From Subdoligranulum sp. (GTDB lineage Bacteria > Bacillota > Clostridia > Oscillospirales > Ruminococcaceae): a DNA stretch of 18,186 nucleotides. The DNA lies in assembly GCA_004555405.1 (NCBI GenBank), contig SFIE01000038.1, positions 1-18,186 of the forward strand, written 5' to 3'. Within the stretch, counting starts at the first letter, position 1. Every line of letters begins with the position of its first letter. The notes beneath the pieces are model-generated. The model searched no databases, had not been told where the DNA came from, and saw only the letters and a list, made by a program, of their open reading frames with translations. Below are positions 1 to 7,102 of the stretch, in pieces. Made by a program: the position numbers and the translations under genes.

Positions 1-58
1 AAACTCTTTTTTTCTATTTTCACACAATTCTGCTTTCCCACAAGCCAAGGGAGGAAAA

Positions 59-1609
59 ATGGCAAAGAAAAAAAATGATGCAGAGCTTGTCTACACCCAG
101 CAGGAGCGCAACCAGCAGGTGATCCGAAGCGTTCACCTGATCCAGAACGCCCGCTATTCCCTCACCCTGCAGGAGCAGCGCTTTCTTTTGTACTGCATCA
201 GCAAGGTAAAACCTACCGACACCGTGGAGTCCGTATATTCCATCGAGCTGAAGGACTATCTGAACGTGTGCGGATTGCGAGGCACCACCACCTACGACAA
301 CCTGAAAAAGTCCATCGTGAAAACTCTGGAAAAAATGAAATTCCAAATGGAAGAAACCGATATCCGGGGCAACAAATACTTCATGGTATACAACTGGTTT
401 TCCAAAATGGGCGCTTCCACCCGGGGCGTGGGCGCGGTGCGCTATCAGTTTACCCAGGATGTGGCCAAAGAGCTGATCAATCTGGCCCAGTACAACGAAA
501 ACGCCGACACCGCCAACAAGCTGTATTACATTTCCGATGAACTGAAATATATGCTCCCCTTCAAATGCCGCTACAGCTACTATCTGTATCCGCTGCTGCG
601 CTCCTTCCAGAACCGTGACGAATGGACCTTTCCCATCGAAGGCCCGGACGGACTGCGGGAGCGTTTGGATGTGTTTGAGCATATCAGCGTGGACGAATAC
701 AACATGAGTCTGGACCAAAAGACCCCGGTGGTGCGCAAGCCCCTGTATCCCCGCTATCCGGATTTTCGCCGCAATGTGCTGATCCCCGCCATTGACGATA
801 TCAACCGCTACAGCAACATCAAGGTTTCCTTTCGGCCGGTCAAGCACGGGCGCAGCGTTACGGCCATCACCTTTTTGTATCAGGACAAAAATGCGGTGGA
901 AAAGCTGGAATCCGAGCAGCGCGGCCAGCTGATCATGGACCGGGCCGACGGCACGGGCTATTGCATGAACCCTGTGCCGGACCCGGAGCTGCCGCTGGAA
1001 TTCACCGGCACCCAGCACACCGGCCTGGACACCATTCCCGCCAGCATCACGGTGGCCCGGCCCACTCCCCTGGCGGCCAACCTCAAGGACATTCGCCGGG
1101 AAATGGCCGCCCGGGAGGAGCAGCAGCGCCGCCGCATCCGTGAAGCCGGGCCTATCCCCTACGGCAAGCGCGGGCCGCGCACCGCCAAAACCAGCAGGGA
1201 CGGCCAGCGGGTCATGGAGCGCTATTTTGCCTTTGCCGAAAAACCGGCCGCAGAAAAAAGCGCCGTGCAAACCGAGCTCACCGCCAGCCTTTCCCAGCTG
1301 CACGAATATGCCGCGCTTTGCGGCGGCAGCTTCTGCAAGGCATTGCAGGGGGCCGGGGCAGCCCTCACCATGCAGGATTTCCTGCTTTGGTACATCGACC
1401 AGTCCGCCCCGCGCCGACTGCGGGAATACCGCCAAAAGGGATACATTCTGCCGGATTCCCAAAAAGACCAGCTGCGCATTCTGGTAAACACCAAAACGGC
1501 GCTGGAGGATCTGCGCAAGTTCATGGGCCTGTATCTGGGCGACACCAGCGGCGTGGAGCAGATCTTCCGGGTATATCAGGCCGACAGCCCCGAAACTCGG
1601 AATCGCTAA
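59..1609 (+). CDS. Rep_3-family replication initiator with long C-terminal extension
   Basis: This 516-residue protein matches plasmid initiators of the Rep_3/RepB (winged-helix) family. These proteins bind iterons at an origin and help load the replicative helicase. Residues 20-50 carry the family's opening (NQQVIRSVHLIQNARYSLTLQEQRF, here shortened: RYSLTLQEQRF). Residues 171-181 (RYSYYLYPLLR) and 237-258 (FRRNVLIPAIDDIN then IKVSF) match the second winged-helix domain. The family core ends near residue 280. The remaining roughly 235 residues are an Arg/Pro-rich linker (about 340-395) and a mostly helical domain (about 400-505) that I do not recognise. The start is fixed by AAGGGAGG at 47-54, four bases before ATG. 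The gene is followed by parA, parB and an RHH-like gene, a typical plasmid maintenance order. Codon use resembles the rest of the window. The family call is from motifs only; the origin it acts on is not proven. Confidence 0.88.
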   Translation: MAKKKNDAELVYTQQERNQQVIRSVHLIQNARYSLTLQEQRFLLYCISKVKPTDTVESVYSIELKDYLNVCGLRGTTTYDNLKKSIVKTLEKMKFQMEETDIRGNKYFMVYNWFSKMGASTRGVGAVRYQFTQDVAKELINLAQYNENADTANKLYYISDELKYMLPFKCRYSYYLYPLLRSFQNRDEWTFPIEGPDGLRERLDVFEHISVDEYNMSLDQKTPVVRKPLYPRYPDFRRNVLIPAIDDINRYSNIKVSFRPVKHGRSVTAITFLYQDKNAVEKLESEQRGQLIMDRADGTGYCMNPVPDPELPLEFTGTQHTGLDTIPASITVARPTPLAANLKDIRREMAAREEQQRRRIREAGPIPYGKRGPRTAKTSRDGQRVMERYFAFAEKPAAEKSAVQTELTASLSQLHEYAALCGGSFCKALQGAGAALTMQDFLLWYIDQSAPRRLREYRQKGYILPDSQKDQLRILVNTKTALEDLRKFMGLYLGDTSGVEQIFRVYQADSPETRNR

Positions 1610-1739
1610 AAAACTCACCCTTGATTTGCAATAAAATACATAATAGCGCCAATAAATAGCCAATTCACGGAAAAAACACACAAAAACTCACAGAATAAAA
1701 ATCCGGAGAATGAAAAAACTGCCTTCGGCGCGGGACAGT
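1610..1739. other. A-rich spacer between rep and parA; possible origin-side DNA
   Basis: This gap holds no supportable gene and is much richer in A than the flanking genes. It has A-tracts and short repeated words: AAAAACTCAC occurs at 1609-1618 and again at 1682-1691, with a related AAAAACACAC at 1672-1681. AATAGC followed by CAAT occurs twice between 1642 and 1664. In Rep_3 plasmids, iterons and an easily melted AT-rich stretch often lie next to rep. The copies here are too short and irregular to call iterons with confidence, and I see no DnaA box that I would defend. Confidence 0.35.
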
Positions 1740-1766
1740 AAAACAGCAACTATGAAAATTGGCAGA
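1740..1766 (+). repeat. 27-bp direct repeat, copy 1 (upstream of parA promoter)
   Basis: The first copy of an exact 27-bp direct repeat with core CAGCAACTATGAAAATTGGC. Its 3' end lies 20 bp upstream of the -35 box of the parA promoter. The repeat has no clear internal dyad, so it is not a canonical parS-like palindrome. It may be an operator for a partition regulator or an iteron for the Rep protein. Confidence 0.85.
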
Positions 1767-1786
1767 CAAAAATCGACCCGGTTGCA

Positions 1787-1815
1787 TTGACAGGGCACAC
1801 ACAGGACACTATAAT
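1787..1815 (+). promoter_or_regulatory. Perfect sigma-A promoter of the parA operon
   Basis: TTGACA at 1787-1792 and TATAAT at 1810-1815 are separated by exactly 17 bp, a perfect match to the housekeeping consensus. The expected start of transcription is about 1821-1823, inside repeat copy 2. The promoter is bracketed by the two repeat copies. This suggests that an unusually strong promoter is held in check by a protein bound to the repeats; that part is inference. Confidence 0.88.
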
Positions 1816-1816
1816 A

Positions 1817-1843
1817 AAAACAGCAACTATGAAAATTGGCAGA
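1817..1843 (+). repeat. 27-bp direct repeat, copy 2 (over parA transcription start)
   Basis: The second exact copy begins 77 bp after copy 1, one base after the -10 box, and ends five bases before the parA ribosome site (AAGGAG, 1848-1853). A protein bound here would cover the transcription start and the 5' end of the mRNA, as expected of an autoregulatory operator. Confidence 0.85.
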
Positions 1844-1860
1844 AGGCAAGGAGAAGGATT

Positions 1861-2673
1861 ATGGCGATCACCGTTACCGTGGCCGTAGAAAAAGGCGGCG
1901 TGGGAAAAACAACCACCTGTGTGAACCTGGCGGCAGCCATGGCGGCCGCAGGAAAAAAGGTGCTGGCAGTGGATATGGACACCCAGGCAAACTGCACCTA
2001 TTTTCTCACGGGCAACAAAAAGCGCACCGAGGCCTACAAGAACCGCGGCGTGGCCGAGATGCTGCGCGCCTATGGCCTTGTGGAGCCGGGCGCCTTTATT
2101 CACCCCACCCAGATCCCGGGCGTGGACATAATCCCCTCCAACGCGGCCAGCGTTACCCTGCCGGAAACCCTGAATACGCTGGCGCAGAATTATGCCGACA
2201 GCAAAAACCGCTTTCTGGCTTACTGCCTTGCCAAGGTGAGCGAGGGCTATGACTATGTGCTGATCGACACACCCCCGAACCTGGAGGTGATGACGGCCAG
2301 CGCCCTACTGGCAGCGGACTATCTGCTGATGCCCTTCAATGCCGAGGAGCAGGCACTGGACGGTTTGCAGAACACCGACGAACTGCGCCGTCGGCTGGAA
2401 CAGCAGGAGGATGCCGAGATCCAGCTGCTGGGCATTCTGCTCACCATGACCGAGCGCACGGCCTACACCAACTATATGCGCCAGCAGGTGGCGGAAAGCG
2501 AATACGGAAAATATTTGCTGAAAACCGAGATCCGAAAGGGCACCGCCATCAAGGAGAGCGCCACCATCGGCCAGCCCGCGGTTTTGTGCGCGGCATCCAG
2601 CAATCCGGCCAAGGATTATGTGGCACTGTATGAGGAACTGAAGGCGAGAATGGAGGGCGGCACATGGCACTGA
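1861..2673 (+). CDS. parA: ParA/Soj-type partition ATPase
   Basis: This 270-residue protein is a P-loop ATPase of the ParA/MinD group, which drives DNA segregation by ATP-dependent binding to the nucleoid and is stimulated by its ParB partner. The deviant Walker A KGGVGKTT is at residues 11-18, Walker A' (VLAVDMDTQANCT) at 34-46 and Walker B (VLIDTPPN) at 133-140. No N-terminal helix-turn-helix domain is present, so it is the short form, which usually leaves operon regulation to a separate protein. ATG at 1861 is chosen because it sits just before the ATPase fold (MAITVTVAVEKGG) with AAGGAG seven bases upstream. An in-frame ATG at 1759 would place the promoter and repeat copy 2 inside the gene and is rejected. 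The stop overlaps parB by 10 nt, so the two are probably translationally coupled. Confidence 0.95.
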   Translation: MAITVTVAVEKGGVGKTTTCVNLAAAMAAAGKKVLAVDMDTQANCTYFLTGNKKRTEAYKNRGVAEMLRAYGLVEPGAFIHPTQIPGVDIIPSNAASVTLPETLNTLAQNYADSKNRFLAYCLAKVSEGYDYVLIDTPPNLEVMTASALLAADYLLMPFNAEEQALDGLQNTDELRRRLEQQEDAEIQLLGILLTMTERTAYTNYMRQQVAESEYGKYLLKTEIRKGTAIKESATIGQPAVLCAASSNPAKDYVALYEELKARMEGGTWH

Positions 2674-3842
2674 AAAAGTTTGAAAAAAAGAAAAACCCCG
2701 ATGCAGGCTTTGCCAGCGCCCGGGAGATGAGCGGCGTGGCCATCGGCTCGGCAGCCGATCTCACCCCGGAGCGTCAGGAGATGATCCCGGTGCAGCTGAT
2801 CGCCTTCCATGAGGAAAACGACTACCGCAACATCGAGTGCGGCGAGGAGGATCTGGACCGTCTGGCCGATGCCATCGACAAGCAGGGGTTTCTGGGCAGC
2901 CTGATCGTGACCGAGCGCCCCAGCCGTGACCCCGAGCAGGCGGGCAAGCGCTATGTGCTGCTTTCAGGCGAGCGGCGCCTGCGGGCCGTGGGGCGCCTGA
3001 TGCAGCGGGGGGATGATTACAAAACACGCTTTGCCTCGCTGCCCTGCACCGTGAAAAGCGGCTTTTCGGCAGACCCGGAGCGCCGCCGCGCCGAGGAGAT
3101 GCTGATTCTGGACAGCGCCAACCTGAACACCCGGGGCGGCATTGGCGGCATCAAGGACAAAAAGTTCGTTACCCGGGTGCGCCGCCGCTACATGGAAAAT
3201 CTGATGTTTCTGTACGGCATGAGCGAGCTGGAGGCCGGAAAGCGGCTGAAGGAGGATTCCGGCCATGCCGATGACCGCAGCGTGGACCGTGACCGCCAGC
3301 TGTTTGCCCAGCTGGTGCCAGAGCTGTATCAGTTTATTTATCTGGAAGAAAACGATCTGAGCAAAAACGACAGCATTCGCCTTTCGGCCCTCACCCCGCA
3401 GGAGCAGGGCATTCTTTTGCAGGCCCTGCGGGAGCTGCAGCAGAAAAAGCAGGCGCTGGGAGAAAAGTACGATCAGCTTTTCCGTATGCTGCGCCGCGAT
3501 GCCCTGCAGCAGGCCGAGCTGCCCGAGGGCCCCGAGCGCCTGCAGGGTGTGAAGGACGCGGCGGAAAAAGCCGAAACCGCCGTGGTGCTGCAGTGCCGCC
3601 CCAAACCGGACCAAAAGCCTGCCAAGCCCGCCCTGGTGGACTCAGCACGGGGCCAAAGCTATGTGGCCGCACTGGATAAAGCGGAAAAAACCCTGCGTAA
3701 GCTGGGCAAAAACAAAAAGGATCTGGCCGCCATGCGCATCTATGAGCAAAACCGCGCCTGGGCCGAAACCTCCCTGCGGGAGCAGCTGCTCACGATCCAG
3801 AATCTCACCGCCCAGCTGCTCAAGGATCTGGAGGAGGGATAA
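2664..3842 (+). CDS. parB: ParB-family centromere-binding protein
   Basis: This 392-residue protein has the ParB/Sulfiredoxin-like N-terminal domain at about residues 40-150. The domain includes the arginine box GERRLRA at 102-108, which in characterised ParB proteins binds CTP and supports spreading. Around residues 165-260 is a helical region compatible with the ParB DNA-binding domain, although a clear helix-turn-helix is not obvious. The C-terminal part (about 250-390) is rich in Leu, Lys and Glu and probably coiled-coil or dimerising. It starts inside the last codons of parA, and the RHH-like gene follows after 3 nt. I saw no parS of the TGTTTCACGTGAAACA type in the window, so its binding site is unknown. 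The 27-bp repeats upstream of parA are candidates. Confidence 0.9.
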   Translation: MALKKFEKKKNPDAGFASAREMSGVAIGSAADLTPERQEMIPVQLIAFHEENDYRNIECGEEDLDRLADAIDKQGFLGSLIVTERPSRDPEQAGKRYVLLSGERRLRAVGRLMQRGDDYKTRFASLPCTVKSGFSADPERRRAEEMLILDSANLNTRGGIGGIKDKKFVTRVRRRYMENLMFLYGMSELEAGKRLKEDSGHADDRSVDRDRQLFAQLVPELYQFIYLEENDLSKNDSIRLSALTPQEQGILLQALRELQQKKQALGEKYDQLFRMLRRDALQQAELPEGPERLQGVKDAAEKAETAVVLQCRPKPDQKPAKPALVDSARGQSYVAALDKAEKTLRKLGKNKKDLAAMRIYEQNRAWAETSLREQLLTIQNLTAQLLKDLEEG

Positions 3843-3845
3843 GCC

Positions 3846-4235
3846 ATGCCCCAACACACGGACCAGCCGCGCCACCGTGTGGTGCTGCGCATTCGCCGCG
3901 ACCCGCTGGAGCTGGCCCTGCGCCGCCGCGCCGAGCGCCACGGCCGCCGCCGTGCCACCGAGTTTTCCCTTTTGGTGCGCGGATGCCTTGCACAGATCGA
4001 CGAGGAAACTTACCGGGTGAGCGATGCCGCCTGGTGCTGCTTTTTAGACCGTGACCGCCTGAACGGCCCCACGGCCAGCCCGCAGATCAGCCTGTACTTT
4101 ACCCAGACCGAGCTGGAAAAGATCGACCGCCTTGCACACAGGGCCGGGCAGGGGAGCGCACCGCTCACCCGCGCCCAGCTGATCACCAGCCTGCTGGTGC
4201 AGGCGCTGCTGGAATGCGGCGAGCTGAGCGTGTGA
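3846..4235 (+). CDS. Small Arg-rich protein with two ribbon-helix-helix-like units in tandem
   Basis: A 129-residue protein that I cannot name from a known family. Two stretches have the strand-helix-turn-helix pattern of ribbon-helix-helix (CopG/ParG-like) DNA-binding proteins. The first is residues 11-51: strand RVVLRI, helix from DPLELALRRRAERHG, helix ATEFSLLVRGCLAQI. The second is residues 80-125: strand QISLYF, helix TELEKIDRLAHRAG, helix TRAQLITSLLVQALL. If both fold this way, one chain would form the two-stranded sheet that normally needs a dimer. The N-terminal unit is strongly basic. It is the last gene of the parA operon, 3 nt after parB and 35 bp before a terminator. Small RHH proteins in partition loci commonly repress the par promoter, so autoregulation through the 27-bp repeats is a reasonable inference. 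Coding potential is supported by operon position; function is unproven. Confidence 0.75.
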   Translation: MPQHTDQPRHRVVLRIRRDPLELALRRRAERHGRRRATEFSLLVRGCLAQIDEETYRVSDAAWCCFLDRDRLNGPTASPQISLYFTQTELEKIDRLAHRAGQGSAPLTRAQLITSLLVQALLECGELSV

Positions 4236-4269
4236 AGCACACCCGCGGCCCACAGGAGAATAACAAGTA

Positions 4270-4313
4270 AAACCGGCGATGCTGCGAGTGAAAACCAGCA
4301 TCGCCGGTTTTTT
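4270..4313 (+). terminator. Intrinsic terminator closing the rep-par block
   Basis: A perfect 15-bp stem (4270-4284 with 4296-4310, arm AAACCGGCGATGCTG) has an 11-nt loop, and its T tract continues to 4313. It lies 35 bp after the RHH-like gene and separates the partition operon from the transporter operon. Confidence 0.93.
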
Positions 4314-4370
4314 CTGCCGGGACGGGAAGGGCTGGGTGACAATCCGGTATAATTGGGCAAAAACTACACA

Positions 4371-4400
4371 TTACCTTTTATTCGGCCATCGCTTTATAAT
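4371..4400 (+). promoter_or_regulatory. Probable promoter of the RND transporter operon
   Basis: TATAAT at 4395-4400 is a perfect -10 box. The best -35 is TTACCT at 4371-4376 with an 18-bp spacer, a weak match. It would give a leader of about 150 nt before the GTG start at 4556. The 242-bp gap from 4314 to 4555 holds no other feature that I can support. Confidence 0.55.
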
Positions 4401-4555
4401 GAAATTTGTGGTAAACTATATGATTCCGGATGGGAAAAATGCTTTTTGCGGCCCGGGCCGAAAGAAGCGCCGGCAAACCAATAAAAAGCGAAATAAAGCA
4501 TGAAATTATGATAAAGATCGGGAAAAAAGACCATGAAAAGGGGAGAGTGAAAAGC

Positions 4556-7102
4556 GTGGAGAACGAAGAAAAGAAAAAAGGCGGCGGCATGGAAAAGCTG
4601 GCCGCGCTGATCGTGGATAAGCGAAACCTGTTTTTCCTGTTGTACATTTTCGCCATTGTGTTCTGCGTGGTGGCCCAGGGCTGGGTGAAGGTGGAAAATG
4701 ATATCACCACCTATCTGCCCGATGACACCGAGACCCGGCAGGGCCTGACCGTGATGGACGATAACTTTGTCACCTACGGCACGGCGCAGGTGATGGTGGA
4801 CAACATTACCTATGATATGGCGCTGGACCTGGCCGACCAGATCGAAAATGTGGACGGCGTGGACAGCGTAAAGTTCAAGGACGAGATGGACCACTACACC
4901 GGCACCTCGGCCCTGTTTGAGGTGACCTTTGACGGCACCGAGGACGATGACATCAGCAAGCAGGCCATGCAGCAGGTGCGCGACATGCTGGCCGGATACG
5001 ATACCTATGTGGATACGCAGGTGGGCGTGGATGCCTCGGCGGATCTGGAAAAGGAAATGGGCATGATCATTGTGGTGGCCGCCATCATCATTGTGGCGGT
5101 GCTCACACTCACCAGCCGCACCTATGCCGAGATCCCTGTTCTGGTGATGACCTTCGGCGCTGCCGCCATTCTGAACAAGGGCACCAACTTTCTGTGCGGC
5201 AAGATCAGCTTTATCTCCAACTCGGTGACCGTGGTGCTGCAGCTGGCGCTGGCCATTGACTATGCCATTATCCTGTGCCACCGCTTCAGCGATGAGCACG
5301 AAACCAAGCCCACCCGGGAGGCCTGCATTGCGGCGCTGGCCAAGGCCATTCCGGAAATTTCCTCCAGCTCGCTGACCACCATCAGCGGTCTGGCGGCTTT
5401 GGGCTTTATGCACTTCGGCATCGGCATTGATATGGCCACCGTGCTGATCAAGGCAATTTTGTTCAGCCTGCTCTCGGTGTTTACGCTGATGCCCGGGCTT
5501 CTGGTGCTGTTCAGCCACTGGATCGATGCCACCAAGCACAAAAATCTGATCCCCAAGATCACGGCGATCGGAAAGTTTGATGTAAAAACCCGCTTTATCG
5601 TTCCGCCGCTGTTTGTGGTGGCGGCGGCGGTGGCGGCGGTGTTTGCCAACAAGTGCCCCTATGTGTACACCTACACGGATCTGACCACCCCCAAGCAGAG
5701 CGAAAGCCAGATCGCCCATCACAAGATTCAGGATACCTTCGGCAACAAAAATCTGGTGGCGGTGATCGTGCCGCGGGGGCATTACGATTATGAACGCGCC
5801 ATATTGAAGGAGCTGGACGGCTACGACTGCGTAAGCAGCACCCAGGGCCTTGCCAATGTGGAAGCAAAGGATGGCTACGCCTTGGCGGATGCCGTTACGC
5901 CGCGCCAGCTTTCCGAGCTGATGGACATTGACTACGAGGTGGCAAAGCTGCTGTATACAGCCTACGCCACCGACCAGAGCCAGTATGGCCAGATCCTGAA
6001 CGGGCTGGATAACTACAAGGTGCCCTTGTATGATATGTTCCAGTTCATCGAGCGGGAAATGGACGAGGGCGATATTACGCTGGACGATGACACCCAGGAG
6101 GAGCTGGACGATCTGTTTGACCAGCTGGACAAAGCCCAGCTGCAGCTGCAAAGCGATGACTATGCCCGCATGGTGGTGTATCTCGATCTGCCCGAGGAGA
6201 GCGACGAAACCAAGGCCATGCTGAAAAAGATGCACGAGATCGTGGGCAGCTATTACCCGGGGGATTTTTACATTGTGGGCAACAGCACCTCGGCTGTGGA
6301 CCTTGCCTCCAGCTTTGTGCAGGATAACACGCTGATCAGCGTGCTGAGTGCGTTTTTTGTGATCCTGGTGCTGCTGTTCACCTTTCTGTCGGCAGGCCTG
6401 CCGGTGCTGCTGATCATGGTGATCCAGGGAAGCATCTGGATCAACTTTGCGGTGCCTGCCATCACGGGCAGCCCGCTGTACTTCCTGGGCTATCTGATCG
6501 TGAACGCCATCCAGATGGGCGCCAACATCGACTACGCCATTGTGATCTCCAGCCATTACACCGAGCTGAAAAAGCTGGAAAAGCCCCACGAGGCCATTGT
6601 GGATGCACTGAACGCTTCCTTTCCCACCATTTTCACCTCGGGCACCATTCTGGCCAGTGCGGGCGAGCTGATCTCATTCATGACCACCAACCCCGTGATC
6701 TCGGCCATCGGCGAATGCCTGGGCCGTGGCACCATCATTTCCATGGCGCTGGTGCTGGGGGTGCTGCCGCAGATTCTGGTGCTGGGAGACTTTATCATTG
6801 AAAAAACCAGCTTTGAAATGAAGCCCATCGTGCCGCAGACCCGGCAGGCCACCGGCACCATGCATCTGCAGGGCCGTGTGCGCGGTTATGTGTCGGGTGT
6901 GATCGATGCAGATGTGAACGGCGTGCTGCGGGGCCAGCTGAATGCCATCATCAGCACCGAGGACCTGAAAACGCAGGGGACAGACGAGGCGGACGAGCCG
7001 GACAAGGACAACCCGCAGCTGCCCGAAAGCAGCAATGCAAGCCCGCAGGACACGGAAACGCAGCAGGAAAAACCGAAGGGAGGGAACGGAGATGAAAACT
7101 AA
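4556..7102 (+). CDS. MMPL/RND-superfamily exporter
   Basis: A polytopic membrane protein of the RND/MMPL group, which moves lipids or other hydrophobic compounds using the proton (or ion) gradient. TM1 is at about residues 24-42, a large extracytoplasmic loop at 43-167, a five- to six-helix bundle to about 365, a second large loop at about 366-590, then the second helix bundle. Each half has the family's charged helix motif: AIDYAI around D235 and ANIDYAI around D659. The tail after about 770 is hydrophilic and acidic. The start is taken as GTG at 4556 (GGGGAGA about ten bases upstream), giving 848 residues. ATG at 4589, just before the first helix, is the main alternative; upstream ATGs at 4430 and 4508 lack a good ribosome site. 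The stop overlaps the next gene by 11 nt, so the surface protein is probably its partner. The substrate cannot be read from the sequence. Confidence 0.88.
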   Translation: MENEEKKKGGGMEKLAALIVDKRNLFFLLYIFAIVFCVVAQGWVKVENDITTYLPDDTETRQGLTVMDDNFVTYGTAQVMVDNITYDMALDLADQIENVDGVDSVKFKDEMDHYTGTSALFEVTFDGTEDDDISKQAMQQVRDMLAGYDTYVDTQVGVDASADLEKEMGMIIVVAAIIIVAVLTLTSRTYAEIPVLVMTFGAAAILNKGTNFLCGKISFISNSVTVVLQLALAIDYAIILCHRFSDEHETKPTREACIAALAKAIPEISSSSLTTISGLAALGFMHFGIGIDMATVLIKAILFSLLSVFTLMPGLLVLFSHWIDATKHKNLIPKITAIGKFDVKTRFIVPPLFVVAAAVAAVFANKCPYVYTYTDLTTPKQSESQIAHHKIQDTFGNKNLVAVIVPRGHYDYERAILKELDGYDCVSSTQGLANVEAKDGYALADAVTPRQLSELMDIDYEVAKLLYTAYATDQSQYGQILNGLDNYKVPLYDMFQFIEREMDEGDITLDDDTQEELDDLFDQLDKAQLQLQSDDYARMVVYLDLPEESDETKAMLKKMHEIVGSYYPGDFYIVGNSTSAVDLASSFVQDNTLISVLSAFFVILVLLFTFLSAGLPVLLIMVIQGSIWINFAVPAITGSPLYFLGYLIVNAIQMGANIDYAIVISSHYTELKKLEKPHEAIVDALNASFPTIFTSGTILASAGELISFMTTNPVISAIGECLGRGTIISMALVLGVLPQILVLGDFIIEKTSFEMKPIVPQTRQATGTMHLQGRVRGYVSGVIDADVNGVLRGQLNAIISTEDLKTQGTDEADEPDKDNPQLPESSNASPQDTETQQEKPKGGNGDEN

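Noticed and set aside
20..1681. Long open frame (553 codons) on the - strand opposite rep
   Set aside because: It is the shadow of a GC-rich gene. The product has no recognisable domain, while the + strand has a clear Rep_3 protein with a strong ribosome site.
1720..1740. Possible terminator hairpin after rep (ACTGCC...GGACAGT)
   Set aside because: The stem is short and bulged and is not followed by a T run.
1759..1860. N-terminal extension of parA from an upstream in-frame ATG
   Set aside because: It would cover the perfect promoter and repeat copy 2 and add non-conserved residues. ATG at 1861 has AAGGAG and begins the ATPase fold.
4394..6589. 731-codon open frame on the - strand opposite the exporter gene
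   Set aside because: The translation is His/Gln/Gly-rich low-complexity sequence typical of antisense reading of GC-rich membrane genes; no motif or ribosome site supports it.
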